Assembly: GCA_903632075.3 (NCBI GenBank) | Contig: CAHIKZ030000125.1 | Location: 2,643,501 to 2,707,500 of the forward strand | DNA length: 64,000 nucleotides | Direction of reading: 5' to 3' | From: Acanthosepion pharaonis | Lineage: Eukaryota; Mollusca; Cephalopoda; Sepiida; Sepiidae | The notes under the pieces: generated by a model | Told to the model about the DNA's origin: nothing | Databases searched by the model: none | Seen by the model: only the letters and a program-made list of their open reading frames with translations | Translations under genes and position numbers: made by a program | Part shown: positions 36,801 to 48,500 of the stretch, one piece after another | Layout: each line of letters opens with the position of its first letter | Numbering within the stretch: position 1 is the first letter of the stretch

Positions 36801-38861
36801 GACTCTTCAGTTATCTTTGAAGTATGAGGTTTTACCAGCTCAGTTCTTTGAACACAACAGCCAAACAACCAGCACGTATGATTTGATTATAATGGTGAAA
36901 GATTGTACAGGACCAAGAATCATTTTCGAAAGAACTGAATAGAACTTGTGTAAAATAGTGTGTCACAAGGTTTCCAAAGGTATCTCCTCCGATTTTGATT
37001 TCTTCTTATAGACAGGTTACCAACCAAAGCTAACATGCACAATTTACCTTTCTATATAACTAGCGAGGAGAAGCTGTATATGTTTGATTTTTCTTCACAT
37101 ATGTGAATTCAACGATCCCGACTGGAATTCGAACTTAGCTCATCGATTTGTCATCTTTTATGCATTGAAATTCCCCCCTCTCTCTCTCACTCTCAGACAC
37201 ACACACACAAACATATATATATGCATAAAATAATTTTATAATTAAATTTAAATTTCACAGCTTTCCATGTGTTCGCCTGTGTGTGCCTGTGTGTCTGTGT
37301 GTATCTCTGTGTGTCTTTGTGTGGGTTTTATCCAGTGTATGATCAATCTTTCCAGTAGAATATAAATGAAAATTCATACAAACACCAGACTATCTTATTT
37401 GACCAATAAACGACGATTACCCAGTCAAATATTAATTCATACTTATTTTGTCGGGGATATGAGGTAACATCGCTTCTAAAATTAATACGAATCACAAAGT
37501 ATTTTACTTCTTGAACAAATCAGATGTAATATTATTTCCCAAACTGCTGGTGTCGGTTTTCTTTCTTTTTTTGATGTCTACATTGTCAAGAGGACCAATT
37601 ATATGGACAATGGTATACTAAAAAAGCAATGTATTAAAACTCAGCTTAAAAAAGAACCCGATAATATCTATGCAAAACATAGTTGCTTAGTGCAAGTTGG
37701 TCTCCAAGATCGTCCAAACCTCTCTGCTTAAGTTAAAGTAGGCTTCAAGACCGAGACTATGAATAGCTAATGGATGGAATGATGCAAGTACTCGGTAATC
37801 GTGTGCCTCACTGTTAAAATATTTTATGACTAGAACATCTTCACTTTAGTTGAATCTTTTCACCCCACAAATGTTCCAATATATGAAGGACTAAATGTCT
37901 GATATCACGAAATATTCAGGACCATTAATCCATCTCAGGTCATAATCTTGGGTGTATTGGTCAGAGACGGACAAAAATGATGCTTTCCATAGATTAGAAT
38001 AAACTGAGGGAATCACGTGAACTGATGCCTATAAATATATTATGTATCAGAGATACAACGAAATGACATTGTTCCTGAGCTTCTTCCATCACTTAACTGT
38101 ACCACTGGACTACGCTGTTTTGGAGTAAGCCAGCGAATTATTGCAGATAAAAATTTGTTTCTTTTCTATTATTTGCGAATGAAATGAATTTGGCTATTTG
38201 AGCAGAAGATCCCTTCTAGTCTATTGCATTTATCTTTGTCATTTTGTGAAATGTATTTCTTCTTCTATATATGGGTTAAATGTTACCTGGGTAGTCTTAA
38301 CATGTGCAAGGATAATTTCGAATTTTAAATGTTAAATCATGACTGCGAGTAAGCATTCCACTATCTTTCCCAATATGTCCTGATAATTCCCAGATATTGA
38401 AAAAAAGAAAAAAAAAGAATTATGACAGAACATGACATTGAAAATAATGCTTTTGCAATTCCATATCCGGCTTTTGATAAAAACAATTTAAAATAACAGC
38501 GGCAGAAACAAAACGGATATTTTTTTATACTGAATTCAATAAAAATAAATAAATCTATTCACTCTTTTCAATTCATTAGAAAAATGAATAGAACACAAAA
38601 ATATGTATTCCATCTAAGTAGAACACATAGATTGAATATTCCTTAGCAGCGAATTCTATAAAATGTCTACAAGAGACGGAAAATATATCAGGATAATAAT
38701 TGCTAAATAGACATAATTAATTTTAAGAAGTTAGCATATCTTATTAATCAATCGTTATTATTTCTCATTATTTTAAAGTTACATTTATTGGATAGATGAG
38801 TTTGACTTGATATCCTGCGTTTAAAATTAATATAAGTTACCAGACTCTGCCTTGCGTCAGC
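36801..38861. other. No gene recognised
   Basis: A B-box-like block (AAGTTCGAATTCC, minus strand near 37120) has no A box in range. Nothing else stands out. Confidence 0.45.
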
Positions 38862-38970
38862 ATGGCTGGAGCCAACCTCCAGGAGACTGATTTGTTGCGC
38901 CGTTTCGAGCTATTATTTTCGGCAGACATGAAGAGGAAAAACTATATTGAATACATTGATAAGTCTGCTG
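38862..38970 (+). CDS. Candidate first coding exon, 36 codons, unknown product
   Basis: An ATG in a strong start context (A at -3, G at +4) opens a frame that begins MAGANLQETDLLRRFELLF and continues with a charged, helix-like stretch ending in YIDKSA. The frame meets a consensus donor (CTG followed by GTAAGA) in phase 1. G+C (about 46%) is well above the flanks, as in coding DNA of AT-rich animals. An AG at 38841-38842 (TTACCAG) could instead make it an internal exon. I do not recognise the protein and see no partner exon within the window. Repeat-related sequence starts just downstream (about 38975). Confidence 0.45.
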
Positions 38971-38974
38971 GTAA

Positions 38975-39490
38975 GAAAAATGGTTCACTCTGTCGTGCTA
39001 GATAATGGCTCTTTACTTAAACTATGTGACATATCTATATGTCTACCATGTTTCAAATACTGCTATCACAAATGGTCCGTTTCTTCTGCTATATATTTCG
39101 AAATTCTTGATAAAATCTAAAGACGAATCAACAATAATATTGGTTCTGACAAAGCGTCCTGTTTTCAGACTTAGAAAAAAATGCTTTCATTTGCCTTTTC
39201 TATTGATAGTTTCATGCTAAATTTTCGTGTGAACTTCTTGCTATGGTACATAGACTATATGAATTAAGTAATGGATCAAAAGGCTTCATCAATTTTCAAC
39301 TGAATGTAACCATAATTTATGCTCTAGCAGTTTTTTTACTCACATTTCTCGCTTGTAAAACTCTCTTCCGGTTTCTTGCTTTCCAGTCAAGTTGGATCTT
39401 CAAAATGTATATTTAATGTCAATCTTTATTTATTGTTTTCCTGATCACTCTTCTATTTTTCCAGCCCCTCGATAATTCTAATTTCTACTT
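38975..39490 (+). repeat. Dispersed repeat, copy A (partner near 57.12 kb)
   Basis: GGTTCACTCTGTCGTGCTAGA at its left and CTCGCTTGTAAAACTCTCTTCC at its right match GGTTCTCTGTGTCATGCCAGA and CTCGCTTGTAGAACTCTCTTCC at 57128-57200. After the second block similarity continues for about 130 bp to CAGCCCCT. The 39-kb copy has about 300 bp more between the two blocks. The family is unknown. Confidence 0.6.
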
Positions 39491-41392
39491 CTTTCACACT
39501 TAGTAGCAAAATGTGACTCGGTGGTTTTATTGTCTTGTATGAGGCGAATTCTGTTAAAAAAACAACAAAAGAGTAATGTTGAACCTAACGGCTTATGTCT
39601 TCGATAATCTTAAGAAAATAAATGTGCCTTTCATCAAGGGCCGAAACTTTATCCACATTGTAAAGGAAACCACATAAAAAGTGTATTTCAACTTTGCTAG
39701 GCTGCGAAGATTATCTCTAGTTGAGCGGTTTGCAAATACTCAAGGCGAGATAATATTTTCTTCTTCAACATGGGAAGGCTTGAACTGTAATGAAAGGCAC
39801 ATTTTGTATGTTAAGTTACTCGAATGCAAAGGAGTTTTCTCTCTTTCGCTCTATCTTTCTCTCTCTATCTTTCTCTCTCTCCAATTTGAAAGTCAGTGCT
39901 ACCTTCTGGAACAGGTGTATCGACTAGATATACCAATTCTAATGATAATAATTAAATATTTAAGAATGTATCAGGTAAAAAACAGTTAGAGATACAAATC
40001 AGATGGTGTCTTGTAGAACGGCAAATATATGAAAATTCAAAATACGTACAGATTATACTTTTCAGTCTGGGAGACAAGATATCAGCACAGATTATTAATA
40101 AACATTTGCTGAACATAAGAGAAGATCTAAATACAAGTATTGGTGTGATACCGCTGAACAAATACGTTCCTACGACTAACATTCTACGATACGCACACAA
40201 TTAAGCAAATTTTATGATATTTGAGTTTGTCAATTACACAAAATTATGTAACGTTGTCTTGTCATGGGTGGCCAATGTTTTTGATGGATGACAAATTCGA
40301 GAAATCATCCTGGATTAGATTCTGAGTAATACTCGTTAAATATTCAACCGAATCACTCGAAATTCTTCAAAAGGCTGTTGTCAAATATTCATTAGTTACT
40401 AATAGACTAATCATTTCCAAAAGCCGAGAAAATGTTAAAGATATTTGCTGACATATATTCTGCGGTTTTTTATGCAATCTAGTTATAAAAAAGCAACGGC
40501 AGATACTGCATATGTTGCTAAGTGGGCATTCCTTTCAAAACTGAAGAAGGCCAAATTATAAAATGAATCATATACTGATGTAAGCTTTGAATTTTGTATT
40601 CCTACTCTACAGATTATACTATGTAATAGATATTCTTCTACGTACCCTGTCCCTTCAGGACATTGATAGTCAGGATTCTCTAAAATCACCTGTCTTTCGG
40701 ATCTCTTAATGAATTTTATCTTTTTTAATCTCTCTTAAATATGGTTCTGCAATCAATTTACTCAAAATCGCTCGGTAGGTTATGCATTGTTTTCTTCTGC
40801 TCTGTATACTTTCCATATATCCTCTGATGGACAAAATTTTCAAGCTCCCTTTACTGATTATGTAACCAAGAAGATTTAATCGTATCATCCTGGTGTTAAA
40901 GATACGTGTCCTTTTTGTTTGTTATTTCTATAAAACCTCAGGGTTCCTCGCATGTTTCGCCCGTGATATTCTCAGCATCCTCTAGAATAATCATATTTCT
41001 GTTGTTGGAAGTATTTGCTTCATCTTTGAGAAACTTGTCAATCATTAACTTCCATATAAGAGAATCAATATTACATAACATTTCAGTACACGATTCTTTG
41101 TTTCTAATTATTTATTTCTATTCCTTTATCATTCGCTATCTCAATGGCCCTTCAGATTTCAATGATACATTTCCCGTCTTCCGTTAAAACATTTCCCAGA
41201 GTTAAATTGTAATATTTGTTTAGTTTTTCTATCTCCAATTTGTACTTTACATGTTGGGCTGTTTGTTTTTCAAATAACCATGTATTCTGTCTTTTTGCAT
41301 TTGATGTTTTTTTCCTCTCTTTTAACTTTCCTTTAGTACATTCTCTTGGTGTATTTCACTACTATTTATGTGTTTTTCTTTTTATCAATACT

Positions 41393-41396
<4 letters not shown>
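39491..41396. other. No gene recognised
   Basis: Includes a pyrimidine (CTTT/TCTC) patch at about 39838-39880. Frames on both strands show no motif. Confidence 0.45.

Positions 41397-41464
<68 letters not shown>
41397..41464. repeat. (TA)n microsatellite
   Basis: About 34 units. Confidence 0.97.
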
Positions 41465-41466
<2 letters not shown>

Positions 41467-41915
41467 AGAGAGCCAGTGTTCTATTTTTATTTAAATATTA
41501 AATATGTATGTATTTCAGCAAATATTGCTATTTTCGAATAATATCAATATAAATTTTGTGTAGTAAAATATTATGCTTAAAACGCATAGAAAATTAGGTT
41601 CAAACAATCAGTGTATAACGCCTACGCATACGTATTACTTAGATTTTTCTTGGAAGAGAGTCTAGCTTTTTGGGGCAATCGCCTGACCTAAGTAGGTACA
41701 TGAACTAAATTTTCAAATTGTTACTTAAAAATCGAAAAGTAAATAAAATAATACATTCTAAAACATTACCAATGAAAATACAAATATATACATTATATAA
41801 AATAATCTATACTATAAACTAAACAAATACGATAATCACCCCTCAAAAAATAAATTATCAAATAATTAACAAATTAAGTAAATACATAATACACGCGTTA
41901 CAACAAGTAATTAAA
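41465..41915. other. No gene recognised
   Basis: AT-rich spacer before the LINE. Confidence 0.45.
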
Positions 41916-41967
41916 TAATAATAATAATAATAATAATAATGATAATAATAGTTATAATAATAATAAT
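41916..41967. repeat. (TAA)n tract at the LINE copy 2 5' junction
   Basis: About 17 units with two single-base interruptions. LINE sequence starts at the next base, exactly in motif C. Confidence 0.96.
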
Positions 41968-42530
41968 ACTCTACATGGATGATCTCAAACTCTTTGCCAA
42001 AGACGACAATGAGTTGAAAGGCCTCCTTAATATTGTAAAATTGAGGACATACGTATGGACTTCGGATTACATAAATGGGCAAAAGTAACATTCAAGAAAG
42101 GTAGAATTACAGAAACACCCTTAATAGATTTAGATTTTGTTACAAAAATTAGGGAACTGGAGCAGTATAAGTACCTAGGAATTAGCGAAGGAGATGGCAT
42201 ACAACACCCCCAAATGAAGGAAAATTAAGAAAAGAGTACTACAGGCGTGTACGTCTGGTACTAAATACTGAGCTAAACTCAAAAAACAGAATATCAGCCA
42301 TAAACACATTGGCTGTCCCTGTGGTCCAATACAGCTTTAATGGCCTTGACTGGACTACAGCTGAAATTAAGCGAATGGACGCCAAAACGAGAAAGCTTCT
42401 TACTTGCTATCGCATGCATCATCCCAAAGCTGATGTTGATAGTCTGTATGTGCCCAGATCCGAACGAGGCAGAGGAATATTTTAACTAGAACTGTCCTAC
42501 AAAACTACAACAATTGGCCTCCAAAGATAT

Positions 42531-42890
42531 TTGAAAAGTACAGAGGACTGGATGATGGTATGCGCCAAGGAACATGAAAGTAATAAGCGTCTTTACTCCG
42601 TAATGAAAGAAGCCAACAAATTCAAAATGGAGTTTCAAATGGGCGTAGAGACGCAACTACAGCACAATACACCGGCTGAAACTGCAAATCACCTAAAAAA
42701 GACAGCAAAGACGAATGCAACCGACCAGGTACAGAAGCGATGGCAAGATAAACCGCTTCATGCCCAATACTCTGCCCGTACCAAACAAGTTGACGTAGAC
42801 AAAACCCGTACCCATCAGTGGCTACGTAGTGCAGGGTTGAAAGCGGAAACGAAATGTTTTATCCTTGCTGCGCAGGACCATGCTTGCTAA
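42531..42890 (+). pseudogene. LINE copy 2 linker segment
   Basis: A frame of about 119 codons corresponds to 1650-2000 of copy 1. It includes DWMMVCAKEHE, a variable hydrophilic stretch, and KRWQDKPLHAQYSART with HQWLRSAGLKAETKCFILAA. It lies between the RT thumb and the zinc motif in the R2-type layout. It ends in a frameshift immediately before the zinc-motif frame, which starts at 42854 and overlaps it. Confidence 0.8.
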
Positions 42891-43456
42891 CTAGTAATTA
42901 TCAAGCACATATACTACAACATTGTGTCTCCCCAAAATGCAGATTCTGTGATAAATATCCAGAAACGATTGATCATATTGTATCAGGTTGCACGATGTTG
43001 GCACCCACTGAATATAAAACCCGACATGACAGAATGGGCCAATATCTGCACTGGAAAATCTGCAACTTCTACGGGAAGGAAACTGAAAGAAACTGGTATG
43101 AACACCACCCAGACCCGGCTACGGAGATAGGACCTGTTACAATTCTATGGGACTACACAATACACACTGACAGAACAATCAAGTCCAACCGGCCAGATAT
43201 TGTTATTAAAGACCACAAACAAAAACGATGCCTCCTTATTGATATGGCAGTCCCTGCTGACTGCAATGTATCTTTGAAGATATCCAAAAAGTTGTCAAAA
43301 TACAAGGACCTTGAAATAGAAATCTCGAAAATGTGGCATATGGGAACATCAACAATCCCTGTTGTAGTTGGAGCCTTAGGACAGGTTGGAAATGATTGCA
43401 GTAGACTAATTGAAGGGATTCCTGGAAGTCCATGCCTCAAGGAGATACAAAAATAG
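42854..43456 (+). pseudogene. LINE copy 2 zinc motif and restriction-like endonuclease, open over 200 codons
   Basis: The domain order is clear. The zinc motif CRFCDKYPETIDHIVSGC is near residues 31-48. RHDRMGQYLHWKIC follows, then WDYTIHTDRTIKSNRPDI near 97-114, and KRCLLIDMAVP near 121-131. The final part reads YKDLEIEISKMWHMG and VPVVVGALGQ-like sequence. RPD followed about a dozen residues later by LLID resembles the PD-(D/E)xK nuclease of R2/R4-type elements, which nicks the target to prime RT. This is the most informative copy for classifying the family. It is not a full gene because the RT is missing. Confidence 0.88.
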
Positions 43457-43608
43457 TTGTGACAAGTACAGCTCACACTTTACGAAGGGCTTTATCTATG
43501 TATTCTTTTTTTTTTTTTTGTCAGTGGAAAGTGTCATGACGCCATTTCTAAACTTAGGTCCCTGGGCGGGACCCGGAAAGAAATGTGTAAACGCCAGAAA
43601 TCAAAGAA

Positions 43609-43635
43609 AATAATAAATAATAATAATAATAATAA
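43609..43635. repeat. (AAT)n tract at the LINE copy 2 3' junction
   Basis: About nine units, same orientation as the tract at 41916-41967. Confidence 0.94.
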
Positions 43636-43978
43636 ACAGCTTATAATTAATGAATAAATAATGAGTTAAACTTCAATAAACAAATCGATATAATAACTAT
43701 GAAATTCAAACATTCGTGCCAATAATTATTTCTACTGCGTAACATTCAGAATAATTAAAAATACAACTCCTCCTCCCATCCAATAAACGTTATCATGACA
43801 CAATAAACCGATAATAATTACCTTTCTAGACATAATGTTCCATTGATAATTACATATAAATATTAGCCCTACCACCCAGCACAAATGACCTGAAGTTTGC
43901 CTTCATGTCTGAAAGTATTTCTTCTCATTCGATATTGACATCAGTGTCCGCACTCACTCACACACACACCCACACACA

Positions 43979-43983
<5 letters not shown>
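43636..43983. other. No gene recognised
   Basis: AT-rich spacer ending in a short (CA)n. Confidence 0.45.

Positions 43984-44063
<80 letters not shown>
43984..44063. repeat. (TA)n(GATA)n microsatellite
   Basis: TA to about 44026, then about nine GATA units. Confidence 0.97.
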
Positions 44064-44689
44064 TCTTAGTGTATGTGAGCTTGTGTATTTGATTTCAGTT
44101 CTGTATTTCTTTAAGAACAGAAACGTTCAATGTATTAATAATTAACACAGGCTACTCGTTCTGAACACACTTGGAAGATCAATATAGATTGTTTAAAAAA
44201 AAAAAAACTAGTCTGATATAGATTGATCAGACAAAGGTGCATAATGATGAAAAGCTTAAATATAGAAAATATCAGCAGAGTGCCCCAGAATTAGGGAAAC
44301 GGAAGAACGAATGAAATTACTATCTGTGGGAATAATTATCAGAAAATGTAGAAATATCCCAGGGGTTACTGCGTGAAGATAGAATTAGAAATACAATGAA
44401 CAAAGAAAATATAGTGAAGGAAATAGTTGTAGAAGTAAATTAGATTAAGAGTGATTTGGAGTTTTGTTCTGATGCTATAAATATTACCGTTATTTCAATA
44501 ATAATAATATTCTAAAGAATTTTTTTTTATAAAACCCTGAAGAAAGCTTCCTTTTTCCTAAGATCTCAGTATTTCCTGGATAATAAACTTCATTACAAAC
44601 ATTTTATGTATTTTCTGAAAATATTATTACATAGTGGATATGTCGGCGTAAAGAATGATAGAGAAATAAAGAAACTTACCCGCTGCTGA
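44064..44689. other. No gene recognised
   Basis: AT-rich spacer. Confidence 0.45.
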
Positions 44690-45279
44690 TCATTCTATGC
44701 GCTAAAATTTGCTTGCAGGCTCGTCCGCTCTATTTGTGGTTGGGGAGGTATGGTTTTGGATTCTCCCATACTAATATGCGTGGAACCCTTATGGATAGGC
44801 GAGATCGGAGTTCGGCTTCCCCAAATTGTGGGTGGGACGAGCGGGCCCGCGGGCGGTTTTTGATTGGAGCGAAGGTGATATGCTATTTTTCAGGGCACCA
44901 GAATCTCTATTTTAAACCAATTGCTTTCTGCTATTAATATTTTCCCCACGGCTCTTGGCGCAATCACATGTTCGTATTTGATCACCACCAGCAGGGTAAC
45001 ATGAGGGAATGAGTCTGCAATATTTTAAACCCGAAACTCGTAAGGATCTCAGTTCAGCATCATTGTGGCCGCAGTAATCGTACAGATATTTTTCTAAATT
45101 TATAATTCTGAAATTGTCAGTGACATTTAGAAACAATCCAGATGACAAACATGGAATAGTTTTAGCGACAAATAGAGACAAATTGGCAACTCGCAAAGAT
45201 GGCTAAATGGGTTATTTGGGTTAGCACCTCAAATGCTACAAGACAAACAATACCCACTCCCGACGATCCTTAGAGTTTG
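44690..45279 (+). other. GC-richer segment upstream of the second LINE, possible 5' region
   Basis: G+C and CpG content jump between 44715 and 44880 (for example GAGCGGGCCCGCGGGCGG), then fall. The next recognisable sequence in the same direction is the LINE zinc finger at about 45330. This may therefore be the LINE's 5' untranslated/promoter part, or an unrelated CpG-rich island. A 74-codon frame here has no motif. Confidence 0.35.
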
Positions 45280-46620
45280 TGTGTGAGGAAAGGAGATCTC
45301 TATCAGGATGGACATTCTTGTTTCGATAAAGCGCATTCAACGGACTACGAGATCGAAATGCTTCTGTGGGAAAAAATTGCAACATTCGCAGAGGTCTTAA
45401 GATCCACCAGACCAGAATTAAATATTTGAACAAGGAGAATCAATTGCAATTCAAAATAACTAATGCTGGCGAAACACAAGAGAAATTTAACCAGAAGTCA
45501 CCACACAGTGCCTACTGACCTCGTGAAACTGTTCCTCATTCCCTAGACAGAGCAATTAGACGAAGAATTAAATGGTCCCTATGAAATCCCAACTGGGGAT
45601 GAAATTTGACGAAGATATCAGCGGATTCTTACAATCTACAGGTAAAGGATACGCACAGTGGCTACGACCGTAAACTACCATCATCACAAGATTTGTGTCA
45701 GAAAGATTCGGCTACGTTGAAGTATAGCGAAGAAAATAATAATAAGTCTATGGAAGCTCAAATGCATAAGAACAGGCAAGAAATAATAACTCAAAAGAAA
45801 CAGTTTAAACGGACAAATAATGAAGAAAAATGGAACTGGCGTTACTCTGATATATGTTGTGATACAAGCTCCAATACATACGCAGAATAGAATGGCGCAG
45901 AAGGAGTAAGGAGAGAAAGGGCCAAAATAAACTAGCAGTGCTCATCACCAACCCATTTGTTTTTACGAAGATGCTTGGAGATAAAGCGAATTCACCAGTT
46001 AGAATGCATAGCAAACGAAATCAATGCTTTTCTCAGTCAAGCACACAGTTTATCTAAGAGATAATTTGGCCTTGAACATAACCTTTCAAATTTTGAGCGC
46101 TGAACAACGACCCAGAGAATTCCACACACGTGTGCCGAACTGGACAGAAATCCGGGATGTTGCAAGAGCTGCGAGATCAGCCTCGTCTCGTGGTCAGAAC
46201 GGTGTACAATACATTGTATGCAAGCGGTGCCCAAATATCCTCAAACGACACTGGATGATTTTATGTCCAATCTGGGCTCGAGGAAGAATAACTTCTCAAT
46301 GGAATCTCCCCGAGGGAATTTGAATTCCGAAAGAAGTGAATTCTCAAGAGATTGATCAATTTAGGATGCTCTGAATTCTAGATACAGAATGCATTTTATC
46401 TCGGATTTTAATGAAATACGCTCTTGACATCAAGTGTATTCGTGCAGAAGGGTAACATTACTGGAAAACCTACTGTATCGAACATACAGGGGTAGTGACA
46501 CAGCTCTTAAGGGAATCAAATGAAAGCAGATGGTTGGATTTGAACGTGCGACGAGATTGTCCTATAGGTTCCACCATTTTACTGTTGAAATAGCTAAATT
46601 CAACCGCCAGTTCTATCTTT
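45280..46620 (+). mobile_element. LINE of a second family (N-terminal zinc finger, RT), decayed
   Basis: In order, with stops and shifts: a zinc-finger-like block with RRGLKIHQTRIKYL (about 45390-45435); GETQEKFNQKSPHSAY (45469-45516); RAIRRRIKWSL (45550-45582); KFDEDISGFLQST (45602-45640); and NPFVFTKMLGDKA (45952-45990). RT fingers follow, with PNWTEIRDVARAARSASSRG and NGVQYIV (46136-46220), then RHWMILCPIWARGRI and a degraded DQFRM block near 46360. The palm with its catalytic Asp box is not readable and the copy fades by about 46620. The layout is that of RLE-type elements such as HERO/NeSL; the clade name is tentative. It would encode a nucleic-acid-binding RT. Confidence 0.75.
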
Positions 46621-46721
46621 TTGCTTACTTACACTATATTAAATATTAGGTGCCTTTTTTCCAATCCTCATTTTAGTCTATACAATAAGTTCTTGTACAG
46701 AATATTTCTAACAATATTTTT

Positions 46722-46722
46722 A

Positions 46723-46796
<74 letters not shown>

Positions 46797-46823
46797 TAGA
46801 TAGATAGATAGATAGATAGATGA
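46722..46823. repeat. (TA)n(GA)n(GATA)n compound microsatellite
   Basis: TA to about 46764, GA to about 46795, then GATA units to 46820. Confidence 0.96.
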
Positions 46824-47179
46824 TACAGCCAATACAATCAGGAGGCTTACCCATTGTCAATAAAGTGAAAAGTAAAATAAGGATATCAGTGTTTCAGAAG
46901 GTAAAGTGTAATTCCAATGTGACAAGTATATCCCTTAATATTAGTGATCGTCATAGAATTATATTGAGCTTTAAGATGAATCTGAGATAACTGAAAATCA
47001 GGAGAAATATGAATTTCTACGGCATGATTCCAAATATCCGTAATAACAAGGAATGATATATTTAAATATTTAATAAAACTGTATTAACCACAATTTCCTG
47101 AAGAGTGAATTTTATATACTTTTTTATTCTATTTTCTTCTTTGCAATTGTGTCTTTTGGCTTAAGATGTCAAAGTAAAA
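46824..47179. other. No gene recognised
   Basis: AT-rich spacer. Confidence 0.45.
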
Positions 47180-47880
47180 CATTTAAGTAAAGGAGATATC
47201 AATGGATAGGGCACAGCCTCGTATCGCAATTCAAAATGACTTTATGCAACGTCAACCTAGCTAGGTGTGGCCGAGCATTTTCATAAAGTAGGATTGGGCA
47301 TTGTTGATTAACTATTAGTGCCGGATACATTTTACTTAAGTTATGCGCATGTTATCTAATTGCTGAAAGTTAACCTTGTCAGTGGTCTTCTGGTTACATT
47401 GCAAAAATAGAAATGTTGGATCACCTGTGGGTCACTACAATATACTACTGGTGAAATTTCGATTTTAGCTGTTGTGTGTGTGTGCTTCAGCCTTTGAACC
47501 AATCGTTTACGATTTTCATAAGGAATACATTTTCCATCAAAAGTCACTATTCGATCAAGAAGTGTATCAATCGATTTTCGTACATGCAACATTGAGCACT
47601 CTTCAAAACATCGAATCATTTGACATTAACTGTGTGGAACCCATTTTTCAAGTTTCTTCACCTTTCCAATTTTCTTGACATGCTCCGAAAATTCTGACAC
47701 ACATCATCTGATACATTTCTCTGACACATTAATATGCGTTTTCTTCAATGCGGGTTTTCCGATTTTGATAACCAATTGCAGAGTGACGTCCTCTACTGTG
47801 TTGTTCTACAAGACTCGTATTCCCAACGGGAATTTTCAGAAGCCGAGGCTGACAACAAATTGACAACAAGTTGAGAAGAA
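47180..47880 (-). pseudogene. Mariner transposase relic
   Basis: The minus strand reads mariner wording from high to low coordinates. IGKVKKLEKWVPH is near 47690-47640. Next is CSMLHVRKSIDTLLDRIVTF (47600-47535), holding the first catalytic Asp, then KCIPYENRKRLVQRL. A decayed part follows with NARPHLARLTLHK-like sequence near 47250. An inserted (CA)-like codon run (near 47480) and stops break it. Mariner transposases cut and paste at TA; this copy is inactive. Terminal repeats were not identified. It is unrelated in sequence to the Tc1-like relic at 13.6-14.5 kb. Whether it supplied the MITE at 7.4 kb cannot be judged. Confidence 0.83.
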
Positions 47881-48267
47881 TTATGAACTCATCTCAAAGC
47901 ATGCAAAATCTAAAGACAACTCATATTTTTTTCATTTTCAAACTGAGCGTTCCTTAATGTTTAAATAACATTTTGAAAGAGATTGATATATAATTAGTAA
48001 ATATGACACTAGGAAAGTTAATTGAATTTTTCTTTAACTATAATATACATTAGAAAACAATTTAAAATTACATTCTAAAACCGGACATTATTTTTCGAAA
48101 ATCATAATAGAAAGGTAAGAGGGGGCATGAGGAAAGGTATATTAAAATGAGAAACGAAGAAAACAATAAAGAATGAATGAATTATAAAAGCGCTGACATA
48201 ATTTGGTAAAATACTTTCTACAATGAGGTTTGAACAAAGATTAAAAGTCAGTTTTGTCTCCGACTTG

Positions 48268-48268
<1 letters not shown>
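47881..48268. other. No gene recognised
   Basis: AT-rich spacer. Confidence 0.45.

Positions 48269-48312
<44 letters not shown>
48269..48312. repeat. (TA)n microsatellite
   Basis: About 21 units, followed by a GA-rich stretch to about 48395. The sequence just before it (GTTTTGTCTCCGACTTG) recurs almost exactly before the next TA tract (GTTTTGTCTCTGACTTG at 48415). Confidence 0.93.
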
Positions 48313-48313
<1 letters not shown>

Positions 48314-48438
48314 TTGGGAGAGAGTGTGAGAGAGAATGAGATAAGAGAGCAGAGGAAGGAGATGTATGAGAGAAAGGGGCAGATACAGAGAACGGCAGAG
48401 AGAATCCTTAGTTCTGTTTTGTCTCTGACTTGGAATTA

Positions 48439-48439
48439 C

Positions 48440-48500
<61 letters not shown>
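48439..48500. repeat. (TA)n(GA)n microsatellite
   Basis: Second member of a local duplication: unique 17-mer, then (TA)n, then GA-rich sequence, repeated about 170 bp apart. Confidence 0.93.

Larger units (their letters stand above)
41968..43607 (+). mobile_element. LINE copy 2: best preserved C-terminal half, 5'-truncated
   Basis: It starts at the catalytic box (LYMDDLKLFAKDDNELKGLL) and continues through the linker (MHHPKADVDSLYVPR near 42410-42460), the zinc motif and the endonuclease to a 3' tail with a T12 run and CCAGAAATCAAAG. Its 5' end abuts (TAA)n at 41967 and its 3' end abuts (AAT)n at 43609, both in the sense orientation. 5' truncation is typical of LINE insertion by target-primed reverse transcription. 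It has frameshifts near 42030, 42230 and 42880, but the last third is open. Confidence 0.9.

Noticed and set aside
37100..37150. Possible tRNA on the minus strand
   Set aside because: A B-box-like AAGTTCGAATTCC is present but no A box or stem pairing was found.
43153..43476. 107-codon minus-strand frame
   Set aside because: Shadow of the intact LINE endonuclease frame on the other strand.
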